Part shown: positions 1-6,469 of the stretch, one piece after another
How the letters are laid out: the number at the start of each line of letters is the position of its first letter
Numbering within the stretch: position 1 is the stretch's first letter
DNA from: an uncultured Ligilactobacillus sp.
Lineage (GTDB): Bacteria; Bacillota; Bacilli; Lactobacillales; Lactobacillaceae
Length of the DNA stretch: 14,005 nt
Reading direction: 5' to 3'
Assembly: GCA_934215475.1 (NCBI GenBank)
Contig: CAKPZY010000044.1
Coordinates: 1-14,005, forward strand
Translations under genes and position numbers: made by a program
The notes under the pieces: model-generated
Database searches by the model: none
What the model saw: only the letters and a program-made list of their open reading frames with translations
Told to the model about the DNA's origin: nothing

Positions 1-601
1 CTAATGATCTTTGATCTTTACAACATATAAACTCATGTTTTACCTAAATTTCCTTGAAGTCAACTTAATGATCCCTTTTACTAGAATCCACAATAAAAGT
101 TCAGGCCCTCAAATTCGTTCATACATATCATCTTGGAGGTTCACGTGTTTCTCCTAAGATATTCACACAATATTGGCCTGAACTTTTTGTTTCGTAAGGA
201 AAGACCGTGTTTCCGTGACCCTGTTTGAGCAACCATTGTTGATCTGCTAGTCATTACTTAGCAATTGCTCCTTTACTCTGATCTCGGTCAACACCGGTAA
301 TTAAGAGCTCATGACCGGTCAAAGTTGAATCTACGGACTTAAAACTCTTCATGTTGACTTCATCACTCCAATCGACTAAATTATCTGTGGTTGAAACGCT
401 TCTCATGTTGGCTCAATCACCCTCTAAAGAATAATTCTTGTGTTGGGAACTTTAACATGTTGGTTCCGACACCCTCTTACATATCCTTTATTTTTTTTAG
501 TTCTAGTTGACTATCATGTGATCAGTCTTCTAAAGCTTACTTTTTTAATGTTGCTATATTCAGTTGTCTGACTCACTAACTGAGCCTTGATCTTTCCTTA
601 C
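1..601 (-). ncRNA. Candidate large structured RNA (or very long 5' leader), left end outside window
   Basis: No reading frame of useful length covers this stretch, yet it is packed with inverted repeats and starts just downstream of a good minus-strand promoter (608-636). Visible structure includes: a perfect 13-bp helix joining 95-107 to 175-187, with a smaller hairpin inside (131-138 with 151-159, one bulge); a 5-bp hairpin at 198-214; ACCGGT arms at 293-298 and 314-319; two related hairpins at 387-420 and 440-472; and a 7-bp hairpin with one bulge at 509-527. The motif AACATG (minus-strand sense) recurs at 350-356, 404-410, 456-462 and near 34-39. No terminator is seen, so the transcript should continue past position 1. 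Known large RNAs of lactobacilli include GOLLD and ROOL; the size and complexity would suit that class, but I cannot confirm membership by eye. It could instead be the leader of a gene to the left. Confidence 0.5.
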
Positions 602-607
602 ACGTAT

Positions 608-636
608 TTTATAACATATCGATTATTGAAATGCAA
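608..636 (-). promoter_or_regulatory. Minus-strand sigma-70 promoter with extended -10
   Basis: Read on the minus strand: -35 TTGCAT (631-636), exactly 17 nt, -10 TATAAA (608-613) preceded by TG one base upstream, an extended -10. Transcription would start near 600 and run leftward into the structured region. Confidence 0.6.
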
Positions 637-777
637 TCGTTGTCACTCCAAAAATTGGTTGGTTTTGAGATGCTTAAAAGTTTTGAAATAACAAGGTTTT
701 TCTGTGATATTTTAACGTCCAGGAAAGTTGCATGAGGATAAGGATTCTTCAAAAATTAGTTAAAATAACTGAATTAA

Positions 778-900
778 ATGGCAAGCGTTGTAGTTACAAA
801 TTTTTTTCAAATGAATGCTTTTATTCCTGATAAGGATCAGGAGGCAAACAAAATATCTGGAGTTTCTCCAACTCAATTCGCGTTATGCCTAAAAAATTAA
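778..900 (+). pseudogene. Short ORF, possibly the decayed C-terminus of an IS3-type transposase
   Basis: A 40-codon frame runs from ATG 778 to TAA 898-900, with an in-frame stop directly before the ATG and no Shine-Dalgarno sequence. The end of the product, KISGVSPTQFALCLKN, resembles the K-x-x-G-[LM]-[ST]-P-x-x-[FY] ending of many IS3-family OrfB transposases, and the frame stops 8 nt before a terminator hairpin. I infer a gene remnant rather than a working peptide. No terminal inverted repeat or other transposase sequence was found around it. The resemblance is short and could be chance. Confidence 0.22.
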
Positions 901-904
901 GAAT

Positions 905-945
905 AAAAAACTCAGTGGTCAATCTTTAACCGCTGAGTTTTTTCA
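905..945. terminator. Bidirectional rho-independent terminator
   Basis: A stem built from ACTCAGTGGT and AACCGCTGAGT (one G-T wobble) with an 8-nt loop, flanked by an A-run on the left and a T-run on the right, so it has a U-tail in both directions. It ends the hsp20 transcript (minus) and any transcript arriving from 601-900 (plus). Confidence 0.8.
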
Positions 946-980
946 TGCCAAACAATTTCTCGGCATCAGTCTAACAATGT

Positions 981-1412
981 TTACTGAACTTCGATCTTAT
1001 GAGTCTTAGATTGTCCTTCTGCAGTCTTTGGCAAAGTGATTTCTAAGACACCATCTTCGTACTTAGCGTCGATCTTTTCATTATCTACGTCTGGGAAGTT
1101 ATATTGACGAGTAAATCTACCATAGTTCCGCTCGTTTTCGATCAAGTTGCCTTCTTTATCACTCCGGTCTTCAAACGATTCACGTTTAGCGGAAACGGTC
1201 AACGTGTTGTCCTTGAAATCAATGGAAATATCTTTTTTATTAACACCAGGGATGTCTACTGCAACCGTATAGTCTTTATCAGTTTCCTGCACATCACTAC
1301 GCAATTCTTTGAATGAATCACTCATGTTTAAAAACGGACGCCCAAAGTTCTTGAAGAATTCGTCACCAGAATTTACTAAATCATTGAAACGATTCGAAAT
1401 CTCATTAGCCAT
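981..1412 (-). CDS. hsp20: Small heat-shock protein, Hsp20/alpha-crystallin family
   Basis: 143-residue ATP-independent holdase chaperone that binds unfolding proteins in the cytoplasm and hands them to DnaK or Clp systems. The alpha-crystallin domain covers about residues 38-130: it opens with DVQETDKDYTVAVDIPGV, has the beta-strand segment DNTLTVSAKRE, and ends in the family signature A-x-x-x-x-GVLEITLPK. A C-terminal I-x-V (IEV) motif, used for oligomer contacts, is present in the last residues. Length is normal for lactobacilli. The ATG at 1412 is preceded by AGAAAGGAAG about 10 nt upstream. The gene has its own promoter with a CtsR box and its own terminator, so it is a monocistronic stress gene. 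Confidence 0.96.
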   Translation of the reverse strand: MANEISNRFNDLVNSGDEFFKNFGRPFLNMSDSFKELRSDVQETDKDYTVAVDIPGVNKKDISIDFKDNTLTVSAKRESFEDRSDKEGNLIENERNYGRFTRQYNFPDVDNEKIDAKYEDGVLEITLPKTAEGQSKTHKIEVQ

Positions 1413-1510
1413 AACTTGTAAACTTCCTTTCTAAATTAAAAGTGCAACGACATACTTACAAAACATATCTACAATAAACCTACCAACTTAATAACTCCCT
1501 TTCACCTTCT

Positions 1511-1538
1511 ATAGTAATCATTTTTCACCAAGATGCAA
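1511..1538 (-). promoter_or_regulatory. hsp20 promoter
   Basis: Read on the minus strand, a TTGCAT/TTTGCA -35 region around 1533-1539 lies 16-17 nt from a -10 TACTAT (1511-1516). The transcript would have a leader of about 90 nt. The CtsR box lies just upstream of the -35. Confidence 0.5.
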
Positions 1539-1545
1539 AGAAAAA

Positions 1546-1562
1546 GGTCAAAAATAGTCAAA
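1546..1562 (+). promoter_or_regulatory. CtsR operator
   Basis: GGTCAAAAATAGTCAAA matches the CtsR consensus of two RGTCAAA heptads separated by NAN. CtsR represses clp and small heat-shock genes in Firmicutes until heat inactivates it. The site sits directly upstream of the hsp20 -35 region, so the gene is very likely in the CtsR regulon. No CIRCE (HrcA) inverted repeat is seen. Confidence 0.88.
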
Positions 1563-1683
1563 CGTTTAAAAGTAGCGGTTGCATCCCATTATGCTGCCCT
1601 TTAAGTCAATTTAATTCTATTAAGAAGCCACATAAGTTAACAAAAAGTAAGTACCTAGTAAACATTCCTGTGAGAAGGGACTG

Positions 1684-3438
1684 TTATTTTCTATGTTTAA
1701 ATCGTGCATGCAACGAAAACAGAACTAAGATGATGATAACTGTGAACGAAATAATATATCCTGCAACCCCCAATTTGTAAATTGCGGGGTGTTCAGCGCT
1801 TCCTTGAACTAAAAGAGATGAACCAAGGATCAAAGAGGCCAGGATGATCGCAGTCACTAAGCGATCAATGATCTTACCTAGATTCTCAAATAATGTTTCC
1901 TGACCTTTCAATGCGATATTGAATTTAGCTTGACCCATCGAAAATAAATTGACTAGCTGTTCAAGTTTTAACGGGATCTTCGTCCCAACTCGCAAGGATT
2001 GTGCAAGGTCTAATGCGCTATCTTCTAACTGCTTTTTCCAATTAAAGTGATCTATGAGATATTCTCTAGCGAAAGGGCGGGCGACGTCCATCATTTCCAT
2101 GCTCGGGTCAAGTGCTGCAACGATCCCTTCTAAGGAGGCAAATGATTTCACGAGCAGAGTGATCTCTGATTTTGCCTGCAAATTATTACGCCGACAAAGC
2201 TTGATCACTTCAAATAACAACGATGGCAGGTCAATTTGGCCTAACCCCATTTGCATATACGGCTGTAAGAAGACCCCAAGTTCTTCGAAAAACTCTTCTT
2301 GATCGACTTCCCCATTTCGGTTGCAGATTGACAAAATTGCTTCACCGATAGTCCGCGTGTCTTTTGTATTTAAAGCAAGGACGATCTGGATGATTCCTTC
2401 TGTCAGATTGTGTGTTAAATGTCCCATCATGCCAAAATCCAAATAAGTGATGCGATAATCCGGCAGATCCTCAACAGCTCTAAGAGTAGTCTTTTTGCCC
2501 CGAACCTTACGCTGGAACTGAGAGATTTGATTTTGCTGTTTTATATCTTCATGATCAAAACGCTTAAATAAAATATTTCCTGGGTGGGGATCAGCGTGAA
2601 AAAAATTGTCCACAAAAACTTGTTTGACAAAATTTTTGACCAAAGTCTGTGCAATATTTTTGCGTTCGCGGAGCTGCTGTTGCGCCATGGCCTCATCGTT
2701 GCTCAATGGTTGATTTATATAATACTTAATGCTTTTTCCAGGCATATAACTTGTAACAAGGATTTTTTGGGCGGACAGTTCGGTGAAGGTATGAGGTACG
2801 GTAATTATGCCACCCCCATTATTCAAGCGCTGGAACTCCAGACCATTACGAATCTCGTTTTTGGTATTGATCTCATTATAGAGGGCGTTTTTTATTTCAT
2901 GCAGTATCTCTTCCGGGTCGATTACGCCTATCTCTGGTCCAATCTTTAAGATAGAAACGGCTCGTTCGAAAAGTGACATGTCGGTTTCCACTAATTCTTT
3001 GACATTTGGATGTTGGACCTTAACAACGACCGATCTGCCGTCTTTTAAGACAGCTCGGTGTGTTTGGCCGATCGACGCTGAGGCGAAGGGAGTTTTGTCA
3101 AAAGAAGTAAAAACCTCGCTGATTTCTTTGCCTGTCTGCTCACGAAAGGTCTGTTCAACTACCGGATAAGGATCGGCTTGGACGTTGTCTTGCAAGTTTC
3201 CGAATTCACGTGTGTACTCTGGTGAGACAAGATCTGGTCTAGTCGAAAGTATCTGACCTGCCTTAATGAAAGTCGGTCCTAATTCTTCGAAACCCAGGCG
3301 GACTTCGTGTGCATTTCTTTGTCTGATAAAGTTGCGCACCATATCATGTTCGCGGATGACATGGACTATTTCGAGCAGTCTTTCACGCTTTGTTTGGTGT
3401 TTGGTTGCGGTCTTTTTTGCTGAATGGTCGTGTGCCAT
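1684..3438 (-). CDS. AarF/UbiB (ABC1/ADCK) family atypical kinase, membrane anchored
   Basis: 584 residues. The family signature KxGQ is present (K59-A-G-Q62), as is the A-rich loop that replaces the usual P-loop (FASASIGQ, 118-125), the beta-3 lysine (K140 in VVVKVQ), the catalytic loop HADPHPGN (281-288) and the metal-binding DFG (D334). Two hydrophobic helices near 525-545 and 555-577 anchor the C-terminus in the membrane; the N-terminus is rich in His and Lys. In organisms with ubiquinone these proteins act as ATPases in its synthesis; lactobacilli make no ubiquinone, so the substrate here is unknown and a role in lipid or menaquinone metabolism is only a guess. Between the catalytic loop and DFG there are about 45 residues, more than the roughly 20 usual in the family, forming a charged insertion (about 293-327). 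ATG 3438 has AAAGGA upstream. No clear terminator follows. Confidence 0.9.
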   Translation of the reverse strand: MAHDHSAKKTATKHQTKRERLLEIVHVIREHDMVRNFIRQRNAHEVRLGFEELGPTFIKAGQILSTRPDLVSPEYTREFGNLQDNVQADPYPVVEQTFREQTGKEISEVFTSFDKTPFASASIGQTHRAVLKDGRSVVVKVQHPNVKELVETDMSLFERAVSILKIGPEIGVIDPEEILHEIKNALYNEINTKNEIRNGLEFQRLNNGGGIITVPHTFTELSAQKILVTSYMPGKSIKYYINQPLSNDEAMAQQQLRERKNIAQTLVKNFVKQVFVDNFFHADPHPGNILFKRFDHEDIKQQNQISQFQRKVRGKKTTLRAVEDLPDYRITYLDFGMMGHLTHNLTEGIIQIVLALNTKDTRTIGEAILSICNRNGEVDQEEFFEELGVFLQPYMQMGLGQIDLPSLLFEVIKLCRRNNLQAKSEITLLVKSFASLEGIVAALDPSMEMMDVARPFAREYLIDHFNWKKQLEDSALDLAQSLRVGTKIPLKLEQLVNLFSMGQAKFNIALKGQETLFENLGKIIDRLVTAIILASLILGSSLLVQGSAEHPAIYKLGVAGYIISFTVIIILVLFSLHARFKHRK

Positions 3439-3485
3439 GTGAACAATTCCTTTCTTGCAGGAGAACTCCTTAAATATTTACATTT

Positions 3486-3494
3486 ATTTTAGCA
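3486..3494 (-). promoter_or_regulatory. Promoter of the AarF/UbiB gene (extended -10)
   Basis: On the minus strand TGCTAAAAT forms an extended -10. The best -35 candidate, TTGATA, is spaced too far (about 21 nt), so the extended motif probably carries the activity. The leader contains the perfect 12-nt palindrome AGGAGTTCTCCT (3460-3471), a possible small hairpin ahead of the ribosome binding site. Confidence 0.4.
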
Positions 3495-3524
3495 TTTTTT
3501 GTCTGTGAAATGTATCAATACCAA

Positions 3525-3535
3525 TGGTTAAACCA
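3525..3535. repeat. Short palindrome in the divergent intergenic region
   Basis: TGGTTAAACCA is an 11-nt interrupted palindrome about 30 bp upstream of the AarF/UbiB -10. It could be an operator, but nothing identifies a regulator. The rest of 3540-3737 is AT-rich and holds only a weak GCAG/CTGC hairpin near 3664-3676. Confidence 0.2.
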
Positions 3536-3737
3536 GTTAAATAAATAGCAGTTCCAGTTTGGACTTATTTTGGACGGAAAACACCATTTCCTAAAGTTAA
3601 ATTAGTTTTAAAAATAAAAAATTAGTAATTTTTAATATTTAGAAGCATGGGTCAATATTTGGGCAGGAGGTCTGCAAATTCGGATTGTTCAGGCAAAATA
3701 CGTGTGTAATAACGGTATGCTGGTCTTCTTAAATAAG

Positions 3738-3766
3738 TTGCATTTTCATCTTAATGGTAATATAAT
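3738..3766 (+). promoter_or_regulatory. oppA-like gene promoter
   Basis: TTGCAT (3738-3743), 17 nt, TATAAT (3761-3766): a strong sigma-70 promoter with a consensus -10. It leaves a short leader of about 38 nt before the ATG, with AAGGAG at 3797-3802, 8 nt from the start. Confidence 0.85.
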
Positions 3767-3810
3767 CTTAAAAACATTATAAATTGATTAATGAAAAAGG
3801 AGCGTAAGTT

Positions 3811-5445
3811 ATGAATTTGAAAAAAATGATCTCTACCGGTGTGGTTGTTGCCGCTGCTGGTTTAATATTAACTGCCTGCGGTTCCAAATCATCTTCGAGC
3901 AGCCTGGCTGACAAGCAGGTTCTAAATTGGGATGAGGCTTCAGAATTACCAACTATGGATCCATCCACCGCGACAGATACGATCAGTTTTGACATGATGA
4001 ACAACAGTATGGAAGGATTATACCGGATCGGTAAAAATTCAAAGGTCGAACCTGGGATCGCCACTAAGACCAAAGTTTCTAATGACGGACTTACATATAC
4101 TTTCACCTTACGTAAGAACGATAAATGGTCTAACGGCGATCAAGTAGTTGCCAAAGATTTTGTCTATTCTTGGCGGAGAACATTGGATCCGAAGATCGGG
4201 TCTCAGTACGCCTATTTGTTTGATGGGATCAAAAATGCTGACCCGGTAATGAACGGTAAAAAACCTGGGACTGCGCTCGGTATTAAAGCTGAAGGCAAGC
4301 ATAAGCTGGTCGTTACTTTAGATAAGAAATTGCCATACTTCAAATTACTTATGGGCTTCCCGTCATTTTTCCCACAAAGTAAGGCTGCCGTTGATAAATA
4401 TGGTTCCAAGTACGGGACTGCATCTAAATATATGGCTTATAATGGCCCATTTAAGTTAACTTCTTGGACGGGTTCTAACTTGTCTTGGACACTCGCTAAA
4501 AATAACGACTACTGGGATAAAAAAGCAGTCAAGCTTGATAAGATCAACTTTAAGGTCAATAAAGACAATTCGACCGCATACAATTTATATCAGTCTAAGA
4601 AACTTGACGAGGCGCTTTTGAGCACTGAACAAGCAAAACAACTTTCAAGCAAACCTGACTACTTTGTTTTGAAACAAGCTCGGACTAGTTATTTGGAATT
4701 CAACCAGACCAAGAAAGTATTCCAGAATAAGAAAATCAGACAGGCAATCTCATATGCCATCGATCGTAATCAGTTGGCTACAAAAGTTATAGCGTCCGGC
4801 ACTAAGGCATCAAAAGGTATCGTTTCCTCTGGCCTGCAGTCATATAAGGGCAAGGACTTTGCAGATGCTGCTAAAACGACAGCAGGAGTGACTTATAACA
4901 AGAAAAAAGCTCAGCAGTTGCTCAAGGAAGGGTTAAAGGAAACTGGACAAAAGAAATTAAGCTTCACCCTTTTGGGTGATGACACAGATGTCTTGAAGAA
5001 GGTTACGACTTTCATTCAGAGCCAGTTGGAGCAAAACCTGGGTAGTGACGTTAATGTCAATGTCCAAAATGTTCCGTTTAAGACCAGACTCAACCTCGCG
5101 AAGACGCAACAGTTTGACGTTGTTGTTGGGTCCTGGGGTGCTGACTTCTCGGATCCAATCAGCTTTATAGATTTGTTCACTTCGAACAACTCTTATAACG
5201 ATGGTAAGTGGAAAAACTCAGAGTATGACAAACTTGTGCAGGCTTCTAAAACAACTGACGCTGCCAATAAGCAGAAACGTTGGGATGATCTAGTTAAGGC
5301 TTCAAAGATTTTAAGCCAAGAACAAGGCGTAGCACCGCTTTATCAGTTGAATCAGCCAACAATGCTGCGGACCAACATCAAAGGGTTGATCCAAAACTCA
5401 GCCGGCGTTACTAACAACTGGAAAGACACATACATTGCAAAGTAA
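3811..5445 (+). CDS. oppA: Oligopeptide ABC transporter substrate-binding lipoprotein (OppA type, SBP_bac_5)
   Basis: 544 residues. A lysine-containing N-terminus, a hydrophobic stretch and the lipobox L-T-A-C with lipid-modified Cys23 mark it as a lipoprotein on the outer face of the membrane. A Ser-rich linker follows, then the family 5 solute-binding fold: the opening W-D-E-A-S-E-L-P-T-M-D-P-S, the segment YTFTLRKNDKWSNGD (about 91-105), VVAKDFVYSWRRTLDP, and the late lobe motif IRQAISYAIDR. Such proteins capture peptides for import as amino-acid sources in proteolytic lactic acid bacteria; some homologues bind pheromone or cell-wall peptides. No permease or ATPase gene is adjacent, so it must share an Opp transporter encoded elsewhere. 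It is a single-gene unit with its own promoter and terminator. Confidence 0.93.
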   Translation: MNLKKMISTGVVVAAAGLILTACGSKSSSSSLADKQVLNWDEASELPTMDPSTATDTISFDMMNNSMEGLYRIGKNSKVEPGIATKTKVSNDGLTYTFTLRKNDKWSNGDQVVAKDFVYSWRRTLDPKIGSQYAYLFDGIKNADPVMNGKKPGTALGIKAEGKHKLVVTLDKKLPYFKLLMGFPSFFPQSKAAVDKYGSKYGTASKYMAYNGPFKLTSWTGSNLSWTLAKNNDYWDKKAVKLDKINFKVNKDNSTAYNLYQSKKLDEALLSTEQAKQLSSKPDYFVLKQARTSYLEFNQTKKVFQNKKIRQAISYAIDRNQLATKVIASGTKASKGIVSSGLQSYKGKDFADAAKTTAGVTYNKKKAQQLLKEGLKETGQKKLSFTLLGDDTDVLKKVTTFIQSQLEQNLGSDVNVNVQNVPFKTRLNLAKTQQFDVVVGSWGADFSDPISFIDLFTSNNSYNDGKWKNSEYDKLVQASKTTDAANKQKRWDDLVKASKILSQEQGVAPLYQLNQPTMLRTNIKGLIQNSAGVTNNWKDTYIAK

Positions 5446-5481
5446 ACAGTAAGTATCGGGGCGAACAAAACTAACTTTGTG

Positions 5482-5497
5482 CGGTCATTAGTGACCG
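5482..5497 (+). other. Small hairpin downstream of oppA
   Basis: CGGTCA and TGACCG form a 6-bp stem with a 4-nt loop between the stop codon and the terminator. It lacks a T-run, so it is not itself a terminator; it may protect the 3' end of the mRNA. Confidence 0.35.
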
Positions 5498-5503
5498 GCA
5501 TGA

Positions 5504-5543
5504 CAAAAGACCACTACTTCAAATGAGGTAGTGGCCTTTTTAG
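5504..5543. terminator. Bidirectional terminator between oppA and carbonic anhydrase
   Basis: CCACTACTTC pairs with GAGGTAGTGG (10 bp, one wobble) around a 4-nt AAAT loop, with an A-rich left flank and CTTTTT on the right. It serves the convergent oppA (plus) and carbonic anhydrase (minus) transcripts. Confidence 0.88.
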
Positions 5544-5545
5544 CA

Positions 5546-6250
5546 TTATTTAGAGGTTTGATAATATAAAACTTTTCGGCCGTTAAGCGGTTGGATCTGT
5601 CGGTGGTTATTAGGATAATCTGTGTGCAGCGCTCTTTTGGAGGCTTGAGAAATAGGATGCGGCGAGAGCAACACCACCCAAGTGATCCCACCCTTTAGTG
5701 GGGGTGTTGTTAAAGACCCCGTGTAGGTAGCATAAGACAAATTTTGCGGGAGCAGGGTTGCAAGCTTGCAAATATTTGCCTGTTCCTGATAAATACAAGC
5801 CAGAGGAAGCAGTTCGTCAGCTGAGGGTTTAACTTGACAGAGGATAGCTAAAACTAAATTTGCACCCAATTTATCTTGATACACTAGATGGATCTCGCCA
5901 TCTAGCCGCTGGCCATTAATTGTGTGTTCACTGCCATCGTGAAAATGCAAACGTTGCAGGGTAAATTTGTGTTCACCTAAAGATAAGGTTCCCTCGGCTT
6001 TAAATTGATCTCCATTTTCTTGTGTACTTTTAATTACTTTTCTGCTGGTACCGAAGCTTAATTTTAGTGGCTGATCAGGCCATGGGAAAAAGTGTGCTTC
6101 CTTAACCTTCAGGTCGATCGGTGACTCTAAGTGTGACTGGCGTTGCCAAGTGTTTTGTAATGCATAGTTTAAGTGATCCATAAAACGCACCCTTTTCATG
6201 TCTGAATTTAAGCAAAAAAGTTTTGATTCAATTAGTTGAGCAACAGGCAT
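5546..6250 (-). CDS. Alpha-class carbonic anhydrase, apparently cytoplasmic
   Basis: Zinc enzyme that interconverts CO2 and bicarbonate; in lactic acid bacteria bicarbonate feeds pyrimidine, arginine and aspartate synthesis. Zinc ligands are visible as H102-F-H104 in LHFHDGSEHT and H121 in GEIHLVYQD; the substrate-gating segment SLTTPP (179-184, after YTG) and the late PLNGRKV motif are intact. SHLESPIDL near residue 40 corresponds to the usual N-terminal QSPI element. There is no signal peptide, although most bacterial alpha enzymes are exported. The start is uncertain: ATG 6250 has GGAG 6 nt upstream; ATG 6181 (MDHLNYALQ) has AAAGGG 9 nt upstream and fits the usual family N-terminus better; a GTG at 6262 also opens the frame. 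The gene is divergent from the levR-type regulator. Confidence 0.9.
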   Translation of the reverse strand: MPVAQLIESKLFCLNSDMKRVRFMDHLNYALQNTWQRQSHLESPIDLKVKEAHFFPWPDQPLKLSFGTSRKVIKSTQENGDQFKAEGTLSLGEHKFTLQRLHFHDGSEHTINGQRLDGEIHLVYQDKLGANLVLAILCQVKPSADELLPLACIYQEQANICKLATLLPQNLSYATYTGSLTTPPLKGGITWVVLLSPHPISQASKRALHTDYPNNHRQIQPLNGRKVLYYQTSK

Positions 6251-6316
6251 GGTTATCTCCACTGTACCTTCGGAGCTTCAGACCTAGCCATAAGTTGATA
6301 GTATCTAAACGCGACC

Positions 6317-6345
6317 ATTATATCAAATAATTTCTCACTTGAAGC
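6317..6345 (-). promoter_or_regulatory. Carbonic anhydrase promoter
   Basis: On the minus strand, GCTTCA (6340-6345), 17 nt, TATAAT (6317-6322). The -10 is consensus, the -35 moderate. Confidence 0.6.
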
Positions 6346-6385
6346 GGACAGGCACAGAAAAAAGTATTAGTGAAAAAATTCGTTG

Positions 6386-6434
6386 ATAGTGTATGTTTTT
6401 CTCGAATATTAGTGTGTTATAATTGATACAGTAA
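6386..6434. promoter_or_regulatory. Repeated operator-like boxes over the regulator's own promoter
   Basis: Three degenerate copies of the box GATACACTAA, which also lies upstream of the sigma-54 promoter, surround the -10: inverted at 6386-6395 (ATAGTGTATG, 8/10), inverted at 6409-6418 (TTAGTGTGTT, 8/10) and direct at 6425-6434 (GATACAGTAA, 9/10). The last two form an imperfect palindrome centred on the -10. This arrangement suggests that the encoded activator binds and represses or tunes its own gene. Confidence 0.45.
6415..6423 (+). promoter_or_regulatory. levR-type regulator promoter (extended -10)
   Basis: TGTTATAAT is a consensus extended -10; the -35 region is a poor T-rich match, consistent with an activator-assisted or extended-type promoter. 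Transcription should begin near 6430, giving a leader of about 40 nt before ATG 6470. The promoter is embedded in repeated boxes described separately. Confidence 0.7.
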
Positions 6435-6469
6435 TTTTGCGGAAAGCACTATTAGAAATGAGGCTATTT

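Noticed and set aside
350..482. Regularly spaced repeats considered as a CRISPR array
   Set aside because: Only a 7-nt core is exact, units differ across most of their length and the intervals look like diverged copies of one hairpin, not unique spacers; no cas genes nearby.
440..500. Hairpin followed by a T-run on the plus strand, considered as a terminator
   Set aside because: The T-run (490-498) lies about 18 nt beyond the stem, too far for intrinsic termination.
2584..2949. 121-residue plus-strand ORF opposite the AarF/UbiB gene
   Set aside because: It lies wholly antisense to a well-supported kinase gene covering its catalytic motifs and has no start signals or recognisable protein motifs.
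3460..3471. Palindrome GGAGTTCTCC shared with the PTS leader (9459-9470)
   Set aside because: A 10-nt palindrome containing Shine-Dalgarno-like sequence can recur by chance; two copies in unrelated genes do not make a regulon.
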